Below are positions 26,276-37,047 of a DNA stretch of 64,000 bases, piece by piece. Origin of the DNA: Chitinophaga pinensis. GTDB taxonomy: Bacteria > Bacteroidota > Bacteroidia > B-17B0 > Aurantibacillaceae. Made by a program: the position numbers and the translations under genes. How positions within the stretch are numbered: position 1 is the first letter of the stretch; each line of letters starts with the position of its first letter. The stretch covers positions 28,995-92,994 of the forward strand of contig CAMAPT010000016.1 of NCBI GenBank assembly GCA_945860225.1, read 5' to 3'. Under the pieces are notes generated by a model. It searched no databases. It was given only the letters and a program-made list of their open reading frames with translations, and was not told where the DNA came from.

Positions 26276-26848
26276 CTATTTAATTTTTAATATCCCGGCA
26301 TCAATCATATATTTTACTTTAAATATAGCCGCTACACTTATTGCATCCGTAATTTCGCCATTCAATACCATGTTAAAGACCTCGTTGAAATGAATTTTTC
26401 GAACTTTTAAATCCTCGCTTTCTTCGGGTTCAGCTTCTTCAAATTTTAAATCAGTAGCTAAAAACACATGAGCATGTTCATCTGTAGCCGAATTGCTCAA
26501 GTCTAACTGCAAAATTTCTTCAAAATGACTCGCTACAATACCAGTTTCTTCTTTTAATTCTCTAATGGCTGTTTGCAAAGGTGCCTCTCCCAATGGACCA
26601 CCGCCTTCCGGAATTTCCCAACTGTAAGCATTAAGCGGATACCGCCACTGACCTACCAGCCAGGTGTAACCCTCTTCGCTTAAAGGAAAAATGCCAATAG
26701 CTAAATTTTTGAAATTCACAACACTATACACAGCAGGGTTTCCGGCAGGATTAATGGTTTGATGTTTATGAACAGTAATCCAAGCCGATTCGTAAACCAA
26801 TTCGGAAGAAAGTGTTTTCCAAGTATTTAATGATTCATTTTGCTGCAT
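26276..26848 (-). CDS. Nudix hydrolase, ADP-sugar pyrophosphatase type
   Basis: The 190-residue protein has the Nudix box GGGPLGEAPLQTAIRELKEETGI (about 102-124) with all catalytic glutamates, and the EIPEGG and GQWRYPLNAYSWE lead-in typical of ADP-ribose/NDP-sugar pyrophosphatases (NudF-like). These clear free ADP-ribose or related nucleotide sugars. Unlike the neighbour, no CoA motif is present. Substrate assignment is by family only. Confidence 0.85.
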   Translation of the reverse strand: MQQNESLNTWKTLSSELVYESAWITVHKHQTINPAGNPAVYSVVNFKNLAIGIFPLSEEGYTWLVGQWRYPLNAYSWEIPEGGGPLGEAPLQTAIRELKEETGIVASHFEEILQLDLSNSATDEHAHVFLATDLKFEEAEPEESEDLKVRKIHFNEVFNMVLNGEITDAISVAAIFKVKYMIDAGILKIK

Positions 26849-26973
26849 ACATGAATTGTGGTATAATAATCAATTAATCAAGGGGTTAAGCCTTTAAAAC
26901 GGCTAATATTAGGCATAATTTCCTATATTTAAGCACTCAAATAAATGTAATTTTTTGAAAATTTGAAGTTATT

Positions 26974-29900
26974 ATGTTAAAAAAGCTCATATTATTTTTT
27001 ATTCTTTTTGTATCGGGTTATTTAAATGCCCAAACCTTATACTGGATCGGTGGTTCGGGTTATTGGAACGATAAATCGCATTGGTCGTTAACAAGTGGGG
27101 GTATATCTGCCGACATGGCTCCTTCTGCCAACTCAACTGTAATTTTTGACAATGCATCTTCTGCTAAAAGCTTTACCATCGAAGCCTTGTATCACTTGGC
27201 CTTTAAATCAATTATAGCCGAAAATACTCAGTCTGATATCAACATGGTGAGTTCATCTCATACAGATTTATCAATTAGCGGCCATGTTTTTTTAAATCCC
27301 AACTTTCATTTAAATCTAGGTGGCAAACTTTACTTAAATCCCCAAGAACCTGTTAAGTATCAATTTTCTCACAATAAGTTTACCGATGATATTTATTTGA
27401 ATGCGCAATCAACGGTAGAGATGGGTGTTTTAAGTACAGAAAAAACCTTGTTTGTTTCCGGAAAAATTCAACTTAAAAATTCTGTCTTGTTTGCCGGTAA
27501 CTTATCGTTTACAAATGGGCAAATTGAATTAGATAACAATACCATTCAGGTATCGAATCGTATTGACATGGTTAATGCTTCGATTTCGCACAGTTCGAAA
27601 TCAAAAACCCGATTAATTTGCCGAAAAAATGAGTTATCTCCTTCCAATTTCCAAACACTTTCTAAAGTTCCTAATTTAAAGATATCGCCATTAGCCTCGA
27701 TGGCTTGTGCAGTTTCTTTAACTAATTCTTCTAATCCAACCTGCGCCGGTGCTCGAAACGGAACCGCTACCTTTGATTTATCGGGCTGTACAAATCCACC
27801 GTATGAAATTCAATGGATCAATACAGATCCTTCTGCCGCTTGTCAAACTTTGCCCAACGCAGAAGGAGCATTTACAGGTACAACTTATACCGTTAATAAC
27901 ATTTATGGTTGTGGACAGGTTTATACAGTGTTGTTTACCAATTCGGTGGGCGAACAAACCGCAGTTCAGGTGCCCATCATTAATCCCGCTCCTACTATTT
28001 TATCGCCAAGCTATATACAACCTACTTGTTTTGGTTCAACCAATGGTCAAATCAGAACCTTGGTAATCAGTGGCGTTTCTCCGTTAACATTTAAATGGAT
28101 GCCATCTGCTATTACTCACTCAAACATAGTCACAAGAGATACCTTAAAAAATGTTGGTGCCGGTATTTATACACTTACTGCTACCAATGCCAATGGTTGT
28201 GTTAACACATTTACCTACGCACTCAACAGTCCAACGGTATTACTAGCCAATGGATTGAGTAACAGTATTACCTGTAATGCTTCGTGTAATGGTTCAGCTA
28301 CGGTTTCTCCCACCGGTGGAACAGCACCGTATACTTACTCATGGCTATCATCTTCATCAACCCCCTCTGTCAACTCATCTTCCAACATCAGTAATTTATG
28401 TCCGGGAATTGTTACCATGACAGTAACTGACTCTAAATCTTGTACTGCTACATATTCTGCTAACATTACCCAGCCCCCTGTTATTTCTCTGACGGCCTCT
28501 AAAACAAATATGAAATGTGGATCTATTTGCGATGGAACAGCTACCATAACAGCAACAGGAGGCTTAGGCGCTTTTACTTATTCATGGGCTCCATCGGGAG
28601 GTACAGGAGCTACGGCATCAGGATTGTGTGCTAATATATATACAGTAGCCGTTAACAATAACATCAATTGTAACAAAACAATTACGGTGAGTATCACATC
28701 TCCTCCAACATTAACTGCTAGTCCTACTAAAAAAGATGTATTATGTTTTGGAACTAGCACCGGTTCCATTAATATAAATGCATCAGGAGGTACTCCGGGA
28801 CTTACGTATAGTTGGTCGCCTTCTATTTCATCTATCTCAACGGCTACTAACTTAGCGGCCGGTGTTTATAATTATACGGTAACCGATGCTTTGGGCTGTC
28901 AATATCCAAATACATTAACCATTACCCAACCTCCGGCTTCTACATTAGCCATTGCAGCAACTAGTCTTACTTGTCATGGTGACACCAATGGTTCAGCAGT
29001 TAGTAATATGTCAGGAGGTACTTCACCTTACACCTATAGTTGGTCGCCCGGAAACCCAACCGGACAAGGAACCGGAAACATTACAAACCTTTCTCAGGGC
29101 ACTTATACGTTAAGAGTTTTAGATGCCAACAGTTGCCCAACTACCAAAACAGTAGTCATTTCTCAACCAAATGCCATTGCTGTTTCAGTAGCTAGTGTAG
29201 CCCCAAGCTGTAATGGATTTACCAATGGGGTGATTACAACCACTGTAACCGGTGGACAAACTCCTTATACCTTTACACTTCAACCGGCTTCGGGTGCTGC
29301 TAAAACTGGTAATTCGCCTTACACTAATTTAACAGCGGGTTCATATACCTTTATAGCTAAAGACAATGCCGGCTGTATTAAAACCCAAACCATCAATTTA
29401 GTAGAACCGATTGCGCTCACACTCACACTAACTGCTACCTCTCTGAATTGTTTTAATGATTGCAAAGCCACTGTTTCGACCTTAGTAAGCGGTGGGGTTC
29501 CTGGATACTCATACGTATGGAATAATGGAGCCACCGGAACATCCATCATCAATCAGTGTGCGGGTGTTTACTCAGTTACAGTAACAGATTTAAAAAATTG
29601 TAAAGCTTCGCAAACAGTTACTATTACGGCACCTCCAAGTTTGACTGTTAACGTAACCGCCACTAATCCAAACTGTAATGGGCAAAGCACAGGAGTAGCT
29701 TCTGCTTCTGTAAGCGGAGGAACTCCTAATTACACCATTAACTGGAACAATGGCATTATTGGAAATACTGCTTCTAATTTATCAAAAGGTACATATACAG
29801 TTAGCGTAACCGATTCTAAAGGATGCCCAAAAACAGGAACGGTTTCAATTACAACACCCCCTGCCCTCACACTCACTTCATCAGGAGGTATGGTAAGTTG

Positions 29901-32900
29901 TGCGGGGTCAACAGACGGAACCGTTTCGGTAACTCCTACTGGGGGCACCCCGGGCTATTTTTATTCTTGGAATTCAGTACCATCTCAAACTACTTCTAAA
30001 GCAATAGGATTAGGTGTAGGGAATTATATAGCTAGTGTTACAGACTCCAAAGGATGTGTGGCTACTGCTACTGCTGCTATATCTCAACCATCCGTATTAA
30101 CGCCCACCATTACCAATATCATATCTAGTTGTAATGTCTGCATTGGTTCAGCTACCGGAAATGGGATAGGAGGTACAGCCCCTTATACGTTTTCATGGTC
30201 GCCGAGTGGTCAAACATCTTCGGTTGCCAGTAATTTATGCGTCGGCGTTCAAACCTTTGTGGTAACCGATAGTAAGGGCTGTTCAAAAACACAAACGGTA
30301 CAAATCAGTCAAACGGTTATTTCTTTAATTACATCGAGCGGTAGCACGCTGACTTGTAATAACAGTAATAATGGAATTGCAACAGCCAACGCAAGTGGTG
30401 GTGCTTCACCATATACATTTACATGGTCGCCGGCACCTATTCAAAATACTCAAACAGCTACCGGATTAAGTGCTGGATCACATACTGTTATAGTAGCCGA
30501 CTCAAAAGGTTGTACTAATACCAGTGTCGTTAATTTTACAAATCCGCCTGCATTGACTTTAACCGTTACAAAGTCAGATTTAACTTGCCATAACATTTGT
30601 AATGGAACGGCAAAAGCATTGGCAACCGGCGGAACTGGCGCGCTTACTTACCGTTGGATGCCTGGCGGTGCAACCACTTCTTCTTTAACAGGATTATGTG
30701 CCGGTGTCTATACAGTAACCGTTACCGACAATAACAGTTGTTCATTAACCCAAACTTTATCTATCACCCAACCGTCTTCGCTCACTGCTAGCTTTAGTTT
30801 TACGACACCAAATACTTGTATTACATCTGACGGTACTATTAATGCTCAAATTGCCGGAGGTACTTCGCCTTACACATTTACTTGGTCTCCTGTTAATTCA
30901 TCATCTATGCCACTAACGAATGCCGGAGCAGGTACTTATTCTTTACAGATAAGAGATGCGGCAAGTTGTACCCGAACCGTGGTTACCTCACTCAACAATC
31001 CTACTGGTCCGACCGTCACCGTTCAGACCAATTCTTTAGCTTGTTTTGGAACTTCAACAGGTTCTGCAACACTTTCTATTTCAGGTTCAGCCCCATTTAC
31101 GGTTAGTTGGCCAAGTATTTCTTCTACTAATACAGTAGCTACAGGACTTTCTGCCGGCGTTTACCTATCTACTATAACGGATGCGAATAGCTGTGTAACT
31201 AACCAAACTATAAACATTGCCAGTCCTTCGCAATTTACGATAAGTGGCGTGGTGAATAATGTAGCTTGTTATAATACTCCTTCAGGTTCAATTAATTTAA
31301 CCCCTTCGGGAGGCACAGGAGCCTATACGTATACCTGGTTACCAACGGGTGGTTCAGTTCAAGATCCAAATAATTTATCAGCAGGAACTTATAGTGTTTT
31401 GATGTCTGATGCAAATGGTTGTCAAACTTCGAGCTCATTTACACTAACCGAACCTTCTCCATTATCTTTGACGTTCAGAAAAAAAGATGTGCAATGCCAT
31501 GGTGGTATTTCGGGAGGAGCAAGGGTTATCGTGAGTGGAGGAACAAATCCATATACCTACTCTTGGACACCAAAAGGCACATTTGTAGGATCTCCCCTCG
31601 ATACGGTTGTTAATTTATCTTCAGGCGTTTATACGGTTAACATCCGAGATGCTGCAAATTGCATCATTATAGGAACAGTGGAAATTACACAGCCAACCGC
31701 ATTAAGTTCTTCTATTGCTGTCACACATCCAAAATGTTCGCAACAAAGCACTGGTTCTGCTACGATTCAAGCATCAGGCGGAACCTCACCTTATACTTAT
31801 GCATTTAACACCACTCCACCAGCTCTTACCCAAACTGTAAGTGGATTGGCAAAAGGGACATATATAGGCATTATAACCGATGCGAATGGATGCCCAAGTG
31901 CTTCCGTTTTCGATATTACAGAACCTGCACCAATAGTGGTTACAACCACGGTTTCGAGTCCTAAATGTAACGGTGTTTGTTCGGGAAACGTGACGACAGC
32001 CGTGAGTGGAGGTTCGCCCAATTATCTTTATCAATGGATTCCTAATGGTGGTAATGTTTCTAATCCAAACGGATTGTGCGCCGGGAACTATACGGTTATT
32101 GTCACCGATCAAAATAGTTGCTCTGGTCAGGCCTTAATAACATTAACTGAACCCGACCATTTAATTGCCAATACTTCATTTACCAACCCATCATGTTTTG
32201 GCTTTAGTAATGGTGTTATCAGTTCTAATCCTTTAGGTGGAACAGCTCCTTTTAGCTTCCAATGGTTAGGAACAGCCCAAACTACCCAAACATTATCAAA
32301 TGCACCTGCCGGTGATTATACGTTGAGTGTTACCGATTTTAACCAATGTAAGGATACACAAATCGTAACGCTCATCAATCCTAATGCATTATCAATCAAT
32401 CCTTCCAAAGTATTGGCCAGTTGCGATATAGATAACGGTTCAATTGATGCATCGGCAACTATTGGTCAAGCACCTTTTATGTATAATTGGTTACCACCTA
32501 TTCTAACTGCACAGAGCACCAATACAGTAGTGAGCAATTTAGGTGCGGGCATTTATACTGTTGTATTAACCGATGCTTCTGCTTGTTCGGCTACAGTTGC
32601 CATTGCCTTGAGTAATGCCGATGGACCAACCGGTGCTGCAATTACCTCAACCAATGTAACGTGTATGGGATTCAATAATGGTATGGCAGAAGTTTCTAAC
32701 CCAATTGGAGGAACAGCCCCTTATACATTAGGTTGGCGCAATCCATCATCAACCTTAGCTTTTATTAATCAACTAGCACCCGGCACTTATATGGCACAAA
32801 TTGTAGATGCTAATAATTGTAAATTATTTAAATCGGTTGATATTATAGAACCTCAAGCAATCGATGATAACGAACATATAGTGAGTGCCATTTGCATGGG

Positions 32901-35421
32901 CAATTGTTCGGGTAGTATTGATGTGAAACCAACCGGAGGAAATACAAGTTATAGCTACCTATGGAGTAATGGAGCTATTACACAAACTGTTACCAATTTA
33001 TGTCCCGGTTCTATTTCAGTAACCATTACCGATAATTTAAATTGTACTTATACAACTACCTATACAATACCAAGTTTAACTACAATTACAACGAATACTT
33101 TTGCAATTGACAATATTTGTTTTGGAAAATGCGAAGGACAATTGGAAGCAGTGAATATAGCCGGTGGTCAGCCTCCGTATTCTTTCCATTGGTCAGATCC
33201 TTTAGGACAAGCTACATCAGCGGCAGCGAATTTGTGTTCAGAAAATTATTCGATTACCATTAAAGACGCAAATGGATGTTTTAACGTGTGGCCTGGAAAT
33301 ATTTCATCACCGGCCCAAATTACGTTTACTCCTGTTGTTACTCAGCCTGGTTGTGATTTATGTAATGGGTCAGTGACTATTTCTCCTACAGGAGGTACAC
33401 CTACCTATTCTTATTTATGGAGCACTAATGAAACCGGGAACACGACTTCGAACTTATGTGCTGGTGTATACGAAGTAAAAATCATGGATAACAATCAATG
33501 TGCATCTACTTCCAAAGTCATCATCAATAGCTCTTCTTCTATTACCGGAGAAACCATTCAAAAGGCCGATGTCAATTGTCAGGCAGCCTGCAATGGTTCA
33601 GTATCTGTAGTGGCAATTGGTGGCTCGCAACCTATCTCTTATAACTGGTTACACAACGGTTCGTCGTCTCAAACTTTAACTAATCTTTGTGAAGGTATTT
33701 ACTATTGTAATATGACCGATGCAGAAGGTTGTACACGTACAGCCAGTGTGGCTATTGGGGCCGTTACCGTGTTAACTATTACTCCTAAAGTAACACAAAC
33801 CTCATGTACTTCTTCTACCGGATCTATTTCGGTATCGGTAAGTGGTGGAACGGGTAGTTATACCTATTCGTGGTTACCTTCGGGCAACTCATCCTCTATT
33901 AAGAACTTATCCCCAGGTCACTATACATTAACGGTGTCTGATGGTAATTGCCCAAAAACAGAGGTATTTACGATTAATGCCATCAACAGTCCGGTTATTA
34001 CTTCCAAGCAAACCAGTATCTCATGCGCGAATAGTTGTGACGGAAAAATTGAAATTACAATAAGTGGAGGCATCCCTAATTATACAACTGCATGGTCAAA
34101 CGGGGCAACCAACACAAGTATTACGCAATTATGCGCCGGTAATTATTCGGTTGAAGTTACTGATGCTGGCGGTTGTAAGGCTATAAAACAATTTTCTTTA
34201 GAAACCGTTTCGCCGGTAACGTTCAATGTGCCTGACTTAGATATTCCAAAATGTGATGCTGATTGCAATGGTTCGTTAATCATCAATCCAATTGGTGGAA
34301 CCATGCCATACACATACAGTTGGTTGCCATCAAACATCACAACTCCTGTAATTTCTAATTTGTGTGCCGGTAACTATTCTATCACGGTAACCGATGCCCA
34401 TGATTGTCAAACTACCAAAACGTATTCCTTAGTCAATCCGCCAACATTGCTCGTTACAGCCACAGCTACCAATGTATCTTGTAATACAGCTACAGATGGT
34501 TCTATTGATCTCACAGTTTCTGGAGGAATAACCCCATATACTTACACTTGGACTCCTTCTGGAGCTAATACAGAAGACCAAACAAATATTGCTGCTGGTA
34601 CTTATACCATGACATTATTAGACGATAACGGCTGTTTGCGAGATAGTGTATTTGAAATTAAACCAACTATTGTCGTTCAATCAATAGCCGGTAATGATAC
34701 TACATTTTGTGAGAAATCATCGTTTGCACTCAATGGCACAAAATCTTCAGGCGGCAATAGTTTCGAATGGTTTGAGTTACCATCCGGTAGCATTATTTCC
34801 AGCACCTTAACCGGTGTGGTAAAACCCACTGTTGGGACTAACACCTATGTGTTATCAGTAAAAAATGGGGTGTGTGCCGACCATGATACCATTGTTGTTA
34901 CTTCCTTGGCTTTACCATCGGTAGATGCAGGCCCAGGGATAAATATGCCAATATTAGCTTCTATGTCGATTGGCGGAAACCCTACTAGTTCGGATGCCTT
35001 AACTTATACTTGGACTCCAAATATGGCTCTTAGCGATCCTAATGTCGCCAATCCTACAACATCTGCGAGTATCACAACGATTTATACCATCACAGTGAGC
35101 GGGCAAAACGGTTGTTTAAATTCGGATAGTGTTACCGTGTTTGTATTTCCAGAAATACGCATCCCTAACGGATTTTCACCAAATGGAGATGGCAAAAACG
35201 ATGTGTGGGAAATTGATTTAATTTACCAATTTCCTGACTGCGAGGTAGAAGTATTTAACCGTTGGGGCGAACGTTTATTCTACTCAAAAGGATACGCTGT
35301 GCCATTTAATGGTCAATACCAAGGAAAAGATTTACCGGTTGGTACATACTATTATGTCATCAAACTCAATCATCCCGACTTCCCGAATGCCTATACGAGT
35401 CCATTAACTATATTCAGATAA
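26974..35421 (+). CDS. Giant SprB-like repeat adhesin with T9SS type B sorting domain
   Basis: The 2815-residue protein has a signal peptide (about 1-19, ending in NAQ) and an N-terminal segment TLYWIGGSGYWNDKSHWS common to Bacteroidota surface proteins. From about 250 to 2580 I count roughly 30 modules of about 75-80 residues. Each starts with a C-x-G-x3-G block, has SGGTxPYTYSW in the middle and ends with LxAGxYTVxVTDxxGC, which is the SprB repeat. The C-terminus (about 2725-2815, IRIPNGFSPNGDGKNDVWEI, FNRWGERLF) is the gliding-motility-associated type B sorting domain. SprB of Flavobacterium johnsoniae is the mobile adhesin of gliding. The gene is followed after two bases by a PorP/SprF gene, as for sprB-sprF. 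Many modules have paired Cys residues that may form disulphides. Most likely a surface adhesin; motility is not proven. Confidence 0.92.
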   Translation: MLKKLILFFILFVSGYLNAQTLYWIGGSGYWNDKSHWSLTSGGISADMAPSANSTVIFDNASSAKSFTIEALYHLAFKSIIAENTQSDINMVSSSHTDLSISGHVFLNPNFHLNLGGKLYLNPQEPVKYQFSHNKFTDDIYLNAQSTVEMGVLSTEKTLFVSGKIQLKNSVLFAGNLSFTNGQIELDNNTIQVSNRIDMVNASISHSSKSKTRLICRKNELSPSNFQTLSKVPNLKISPLASMACAVSLTNSSNPTCAGARNGTATFDLSGCTNPPYEIQWINTDPSAACQTLPNAEGAFTGTTYTVNNIYGCGQVYTVLFTNSVGEQTAVQVPIINPAPTILSPSYIQPTCFGSTNGQIRTLVISGVSPLTFKWMPSAITHSNIVTRDTLKNVGAGIYTLTATNANGCVNTFTYALNSPTVLLANGLSNSITCNASCNGSATVSPTGGTAPYTYSWLSSSSTPSVNSSSNISNLCPGIVTMTVTDSKSCTATYSANITQPPVISLTASKTNMKCGSICDGTATITATGGLGAFTYSWAPSGGTGATASGLCANIYTVAVNNNINCNKTITVSITSPPTLTASPTKKDVLCFGTSTGSININASGGTPGLTYSWSPSISSISTATNLAAGVYNYTVTDALGCQYPNTLTITQPPASTLAIAATSLTCHGDTNGSAVSNMSGGTSPYTYSWSPGNPTGQGTGNITNLSQGTYTLRVLDANSCPTTKTVVISQPNAIAVSVASVAPSCNGFTNGVITTTVTGGQTPYTFTLQPASGAAKTGNSPYTNLTAGSYTFIAKDNAGCIKTQTINLVEPIALTLTLTATSLNCFNDCKATVSTLVSGGVPGYSYVWNNGATGTSIINQCAGVYSVTVTDLKNCKASQTVTITAPPSLTVNVTATNPNCNGQSTGVASASVSGGTPNYTINWNNGIIGNTASNLSKGTYTVSVTDSKGCPKTGTVSITTPPALTLTSSGGMVSCAGSTDGTVSVTPTGGTPGYFYSWNSVPSQTTSKAIGLGVGNYIASVTDSKGCVATATAAISQPSVLTPTITNIISSCNVCIGSATGNGIGGTAPYTFSWSPSGQTSSVASNLCVGVQTFVVTDSKGCSKTQTVQISQTVISLITSSGSTLTCNNSNNGIATANASGGASPYTFTWSPAPIQNTQTATGLSAGSHTVIVADSKGCTNTSVVNFTNPPALTLTVTKSDLTCHNICNGTAKALATGGTGALTYRWMPGGATTSSLTGLCAGVYTVTVTDNNSCSLTQTLSITQPSSLTASFSFTTPNTCITSDGTINAQIAGGTSPYTFTWSPVNSSSMPLTNAGAGTYSLQIRDAASCTRTVVTSLNNPTGPTVTVQTNSLACFGTSTGSATLSISGSAPFTVSWPSISSTNTVATGLSAGVYLSTITDANSCVTNQTINIASPSQFTISGVVNNVACYNTPSGSINLTPSGGTGAYTYTWLPTGGSVQDPNNLSAGTYSVLMSDANGCQTSSSFTLTEPSPLSLTFRKKDVQCHGGISGGARVIVSGGTNPYTYSWTPKGTFVGSPLDTVVNLSSGVYTVNIRDAANCIIIGTVEITQPTALSSSIAVTHPKCSQQSTGSATIQASGGTSPYTYAFNTTPPALTQTVSGLAKGTYIGIITDANGCPSASVFDITEPAPIVVTTTVSSPKCNGVCSGNVTTAVSGGSPNYLYQWIPNGGNVSNPNGLCAGNYTVIVTDQNSCSGQALITLTEPDHLIANTSFTNPSCFGFSNGVISSNPLGGTAPFSFQWLGTAQTTQTLSNAPAGDYTLSVTDFNQCKDTQIVTLINPNALSINPSKVLASCDIDNGSIDASATIGQAPFMYNWLPPILTAQSTNTVVSNLGAGIYTVVLTDASACSATVAIALSNADGPTGAAITSTNVTCMGFNNGMAEVSNPIGGTAPYTLGWRNPSSTLAFINQLAPGTYMAQIVDANNCKLFKSVDIIEPQAIDDNEHIVSAICMGNCSGSIDVKPTGGNTSYSYLWSNGAITQTVTNLCPGSISVTITDNLNCTYTTTYTIPSLTTITTNTFAIDNICFGKCEGQLEAVNIAGGQPPYSFHWSDPLGQATSAAANLCSENYSITIKDANGCFNVWPGNISSPAQITFTPVVTQPGCDLCNGSVTISPTGGTPTYSYLWSTNETGNTTSNLCAGVYEVKIMDNNQCASTSKVIINSSSSITGETIQKADVNCQAACNGSVSVVAIGGSQPISYNWLHNGSSSQTLTNLCEGIYYCNMTDAEGCTRTASVAIGAVTVLTITPKVTQTSCTSSTGSISVSVSGGTGSYTYSWLPSGNSSSIKNLSPGHYTLTVSDGNCPKTEVFTINAINSPVITSKQTSISCANSCDGKIEITISGGIPNYTTAWSNGATNTSITQLCAGNYSVEVTDAGGCKAIKQFSLETVSPVTFNVPDLDIPKCDADCNGSLIINPIGGTMPYTYSWLPSNITTPVISNLCAGNYSITVTDAHDCQTTKTYSLVNPPTLLVTATATNVSCNTATDGSIDLTVSGGITPYTYTWTPSGANTEDQTNIAAGTYTMTLLDDNGCLRDSVFEIKPTIVVQSIAGNDTTFCEKSSFALNGTKSSGGNSFEWFELPSGSIISSTLTGVVKPTVGTNTYVLSVKNGVCADHDTIVVTSLALPSVDAGPGINMPILASMSIGGNPTSSDALTYTWTPNMALSDPNVANPTTSASITTIYTITVSGQNGCLNSDSVTVFVFPEIRIPNGFSPNGDGKNDVWEIDLIYQFPDCEVEVFNRWGERLFYSKGYAVPFNGQYQGKDLPVGTYYYVIKLNHPDFPNAYTSPLTIFR

Positions 35422-35423
35422 TT

Positions 35424-36359
35424 ATGAGAAAAATTATTTACATACCGCTTTTATGCTTCATCTTTCAATGGGCACGCGCGCAACAATTGCCACAGTACAC
35501 ACAGTATTTGCTTAATGACCTAGCCATTAATCCTGCTGTATCGGGCAAAGAAGATTTTGCCGACATCAGATCCAATAACCGTTACCAATGGGTCGGTATT
35601 GCCGATGCACCAAGAACCTATATGCTTACCTTGCACAGTCCGTTAAATAAACGCAGTATGGGTCTAGGGACTCACATATATACCGATATTGTAGGTCCCA
35701 CCAGACGTGTAGGCATTAATTTATCTTACGCCTATCATCTCAAATTGAGTGAACAAATTCGTCTTTCTTTTGGGCTAAGTGCGGGTATTCAACAATGGGG
35801 TATTGATGGTCATAAACTGCATTTGCATGATGCCGGAGATGAAAATTTATTAACGCAATACCAAACTAAATTAGTACCCGATATTGGGGCTGGTTTATTA
35901 ATTCATCACAAAAAATGGTACTTGGGTTTTAGTGCCCCGCAGTTATACCAAAGCCCTATTAGACTTTACCCCAATGGCGATGATAAAGGTAAATTGGTGA
36001 CACATTTTATATGTAATGGTGCTTATAAATTTAACATCAACGAAAAGTTTAAGATTGAACCTTCATTTTTAGCTAAATATGCTTTTCCAACATCGGTAAA
36101 AATAGACATTGCCACACGAGTCATTTATCAAGACCAATTATGGATGGGGCTTTCCTACAACCGTTTTATTACTCAGCAAGATGCCATTACGGCGTTACTG
36201 GGCTTTATGTACAAGAACTACCTCATGATTGGTTATTCGTATGATTTTACCACCTCATATTTGAAAAACTATGCGGGTGCCACACATGAACTAATGCTGG
36301 GTCTTCGGTTTTCCAAACAACAAGCCAAGCATTGGCAAGAAGACGAGGGACCCAAATAG
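35424..36359 (+). CDS. PorP/SprF family outer-membrane protein, partner of the giant adhesin
   Basis: The 311-residue protein has a signal peptide (about 1-19, ARAQQ) followed by the family start LPQYTQYLLNDLAINPAVSG, then beta strands of an outer-membrane barrel. The conserved segments are NNRYQWVGI, GLGTHIYTDIVGPTRRVGINLSYAYHL and an end motif typical of PorP/SprF. In F. johnsoniae SprF is needed to secrete or anchor SprB, and PorP is a T9SS surface component. The two-base spacing from the adhesin gene makes one operon nearly certain, and suggests a dedicated secretion or attachment partner. Confidence 0.92.
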   Translation: MRKIIYIPLLCFIFQWARAQQLPQYTQYLLNDLAINPAVSGKEDFADIRSNNRYQWVGIADAPRTYMLTLHSPLNKRSMGLGTHIYTDIVGPTRRVGINLSYAYHLKLSEQIRLSFGLSAGIQQWGIDGHKLHLHDAGDENLLTQYQTKLVPDIGAGLLIHHKKWYLGFSAPQLYQSPIRLYPNGDDKGKLVTHFICNGAYKFNINEKFKIEPSFLAKYAFPTSVKIDIATRVIYQDQLWMGLSYNRFITQQDAITALLGFMYKNYLMIGYSYDFTTSYLKNYAGATHELMLGLRFSKQQAKHWQEDEGPK

Positions 36360-36376
36360 AACGACGGTATACACTT

Positions 36377-36874
36377 ATGACAAAATTTATACTTCCAGAC
36401 AAGATTACTGTAAACTTGGTAAAACCCGAACAACAGAACATTTCGGTTGAAAATATTTTGATTTACATTAAGACCAATGCCAGACATAAAAACGATTTTC
36501 ACTTGGGGCCATTTGTAAGTGATAAAAATGGAGTTATTACAATTACAAAAAAAGACCTCAACAATGAAGTGACAGCAACTTATGAATCGGGACTTATGGA
36601 TTATTCAAGTATCGAGAACTGTTTTTCATTTGTTGAACTTCGCCTTTATGATCAAAATGAAATTGATAAAATGATTGAAAGCCGAACTAAGGTATGGAAT
36701 TCATTACTTAAAGGAGAGAAAGAACGCTGGACTTCAATCAATCATTTAGTTGACACTTTGAAAAAATCTAACAACAAACATTTATTTTTATACGACTCAA
36801 CAAAACGCATAAGGGCAGACTTTGACGGGACACAAAATGAATATGAATTTCAACTTGAAATTAATAAGAAATGA
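36377..36874 (+). CDS. Unknown small protein downstream of the PorP/SprF gene
   Basis: I do not recognise this protein. From the ATG at 36377 it has 165 residues; an upstream ATG at 36332 would overlap the PorP/SprF gene by 28 bases and add 15 arginine-rich residues, so I prefer the later start. There is no signal peptide or transmembrane segment. The N-terminal about 80 residues look like a beta-sandwich (TVNLVKPEQQNISVENILIYIKT, HLGPFVSDKNGVITITKKDL), followed by an alpha-helical segment with FVELRLYDQNEIDKMIESRTKVWNSL. It starts 17 bases after the PorP/SprF stop, so it could be the third gene of that operon or an independent insertion. Function is unassigned. Confidence 0.6.
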   Translation: MTKFILPDKITVNLVKPEQQNISVENILIYIKTNARHKNDFHLGPFVSDKNGVITITKKDLNNEVTATYESGLMDYSSIENCFSFVELRLYDQNEIDKMIESRTKVWNSLLKGEKERWTSINHLVDTLKKSNNKHLFLYDSTKRIRADFDGTQNEYEFQLEINKK

Positions 36875-37047
36875 AAACAGCTAGGCATAACATAGAAAAC
36901 ATGATTTAAGTAAAAGTTTATTTAATAAAACTGATTAAATAACTTTATTCTTCATATTCATTTAAATCAAGAAGCCGCCTAAAAAGTAAAATGAAATCGC
37001 TGAGAATCGCTTAAACGGAATTTGAATCAGATAAATGCCCAAATAAA

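Noticed and set aside
27749..34340. Several antisense and alternate-frame open frames within the giant adhesin gene
   Set aside because: They are composition by-products of the Thr/Ser/Gly-rich repeats and show no start context or family signature.
26974..35421. Tandem DNA repeats or CRISPR-like array inside the giant adhesin gene
   Set aside because: The repeats are protein modules of about 75-80 residues with diverged DNA, not short identical repeats with spacers.
36332..36376. Extended start of the unknown gene with an arginine-rich segment
   Set aside because: It overlaps the PorP/SprF gene; the internal ATG at 36377 gives a cleaner 17-base spacing.
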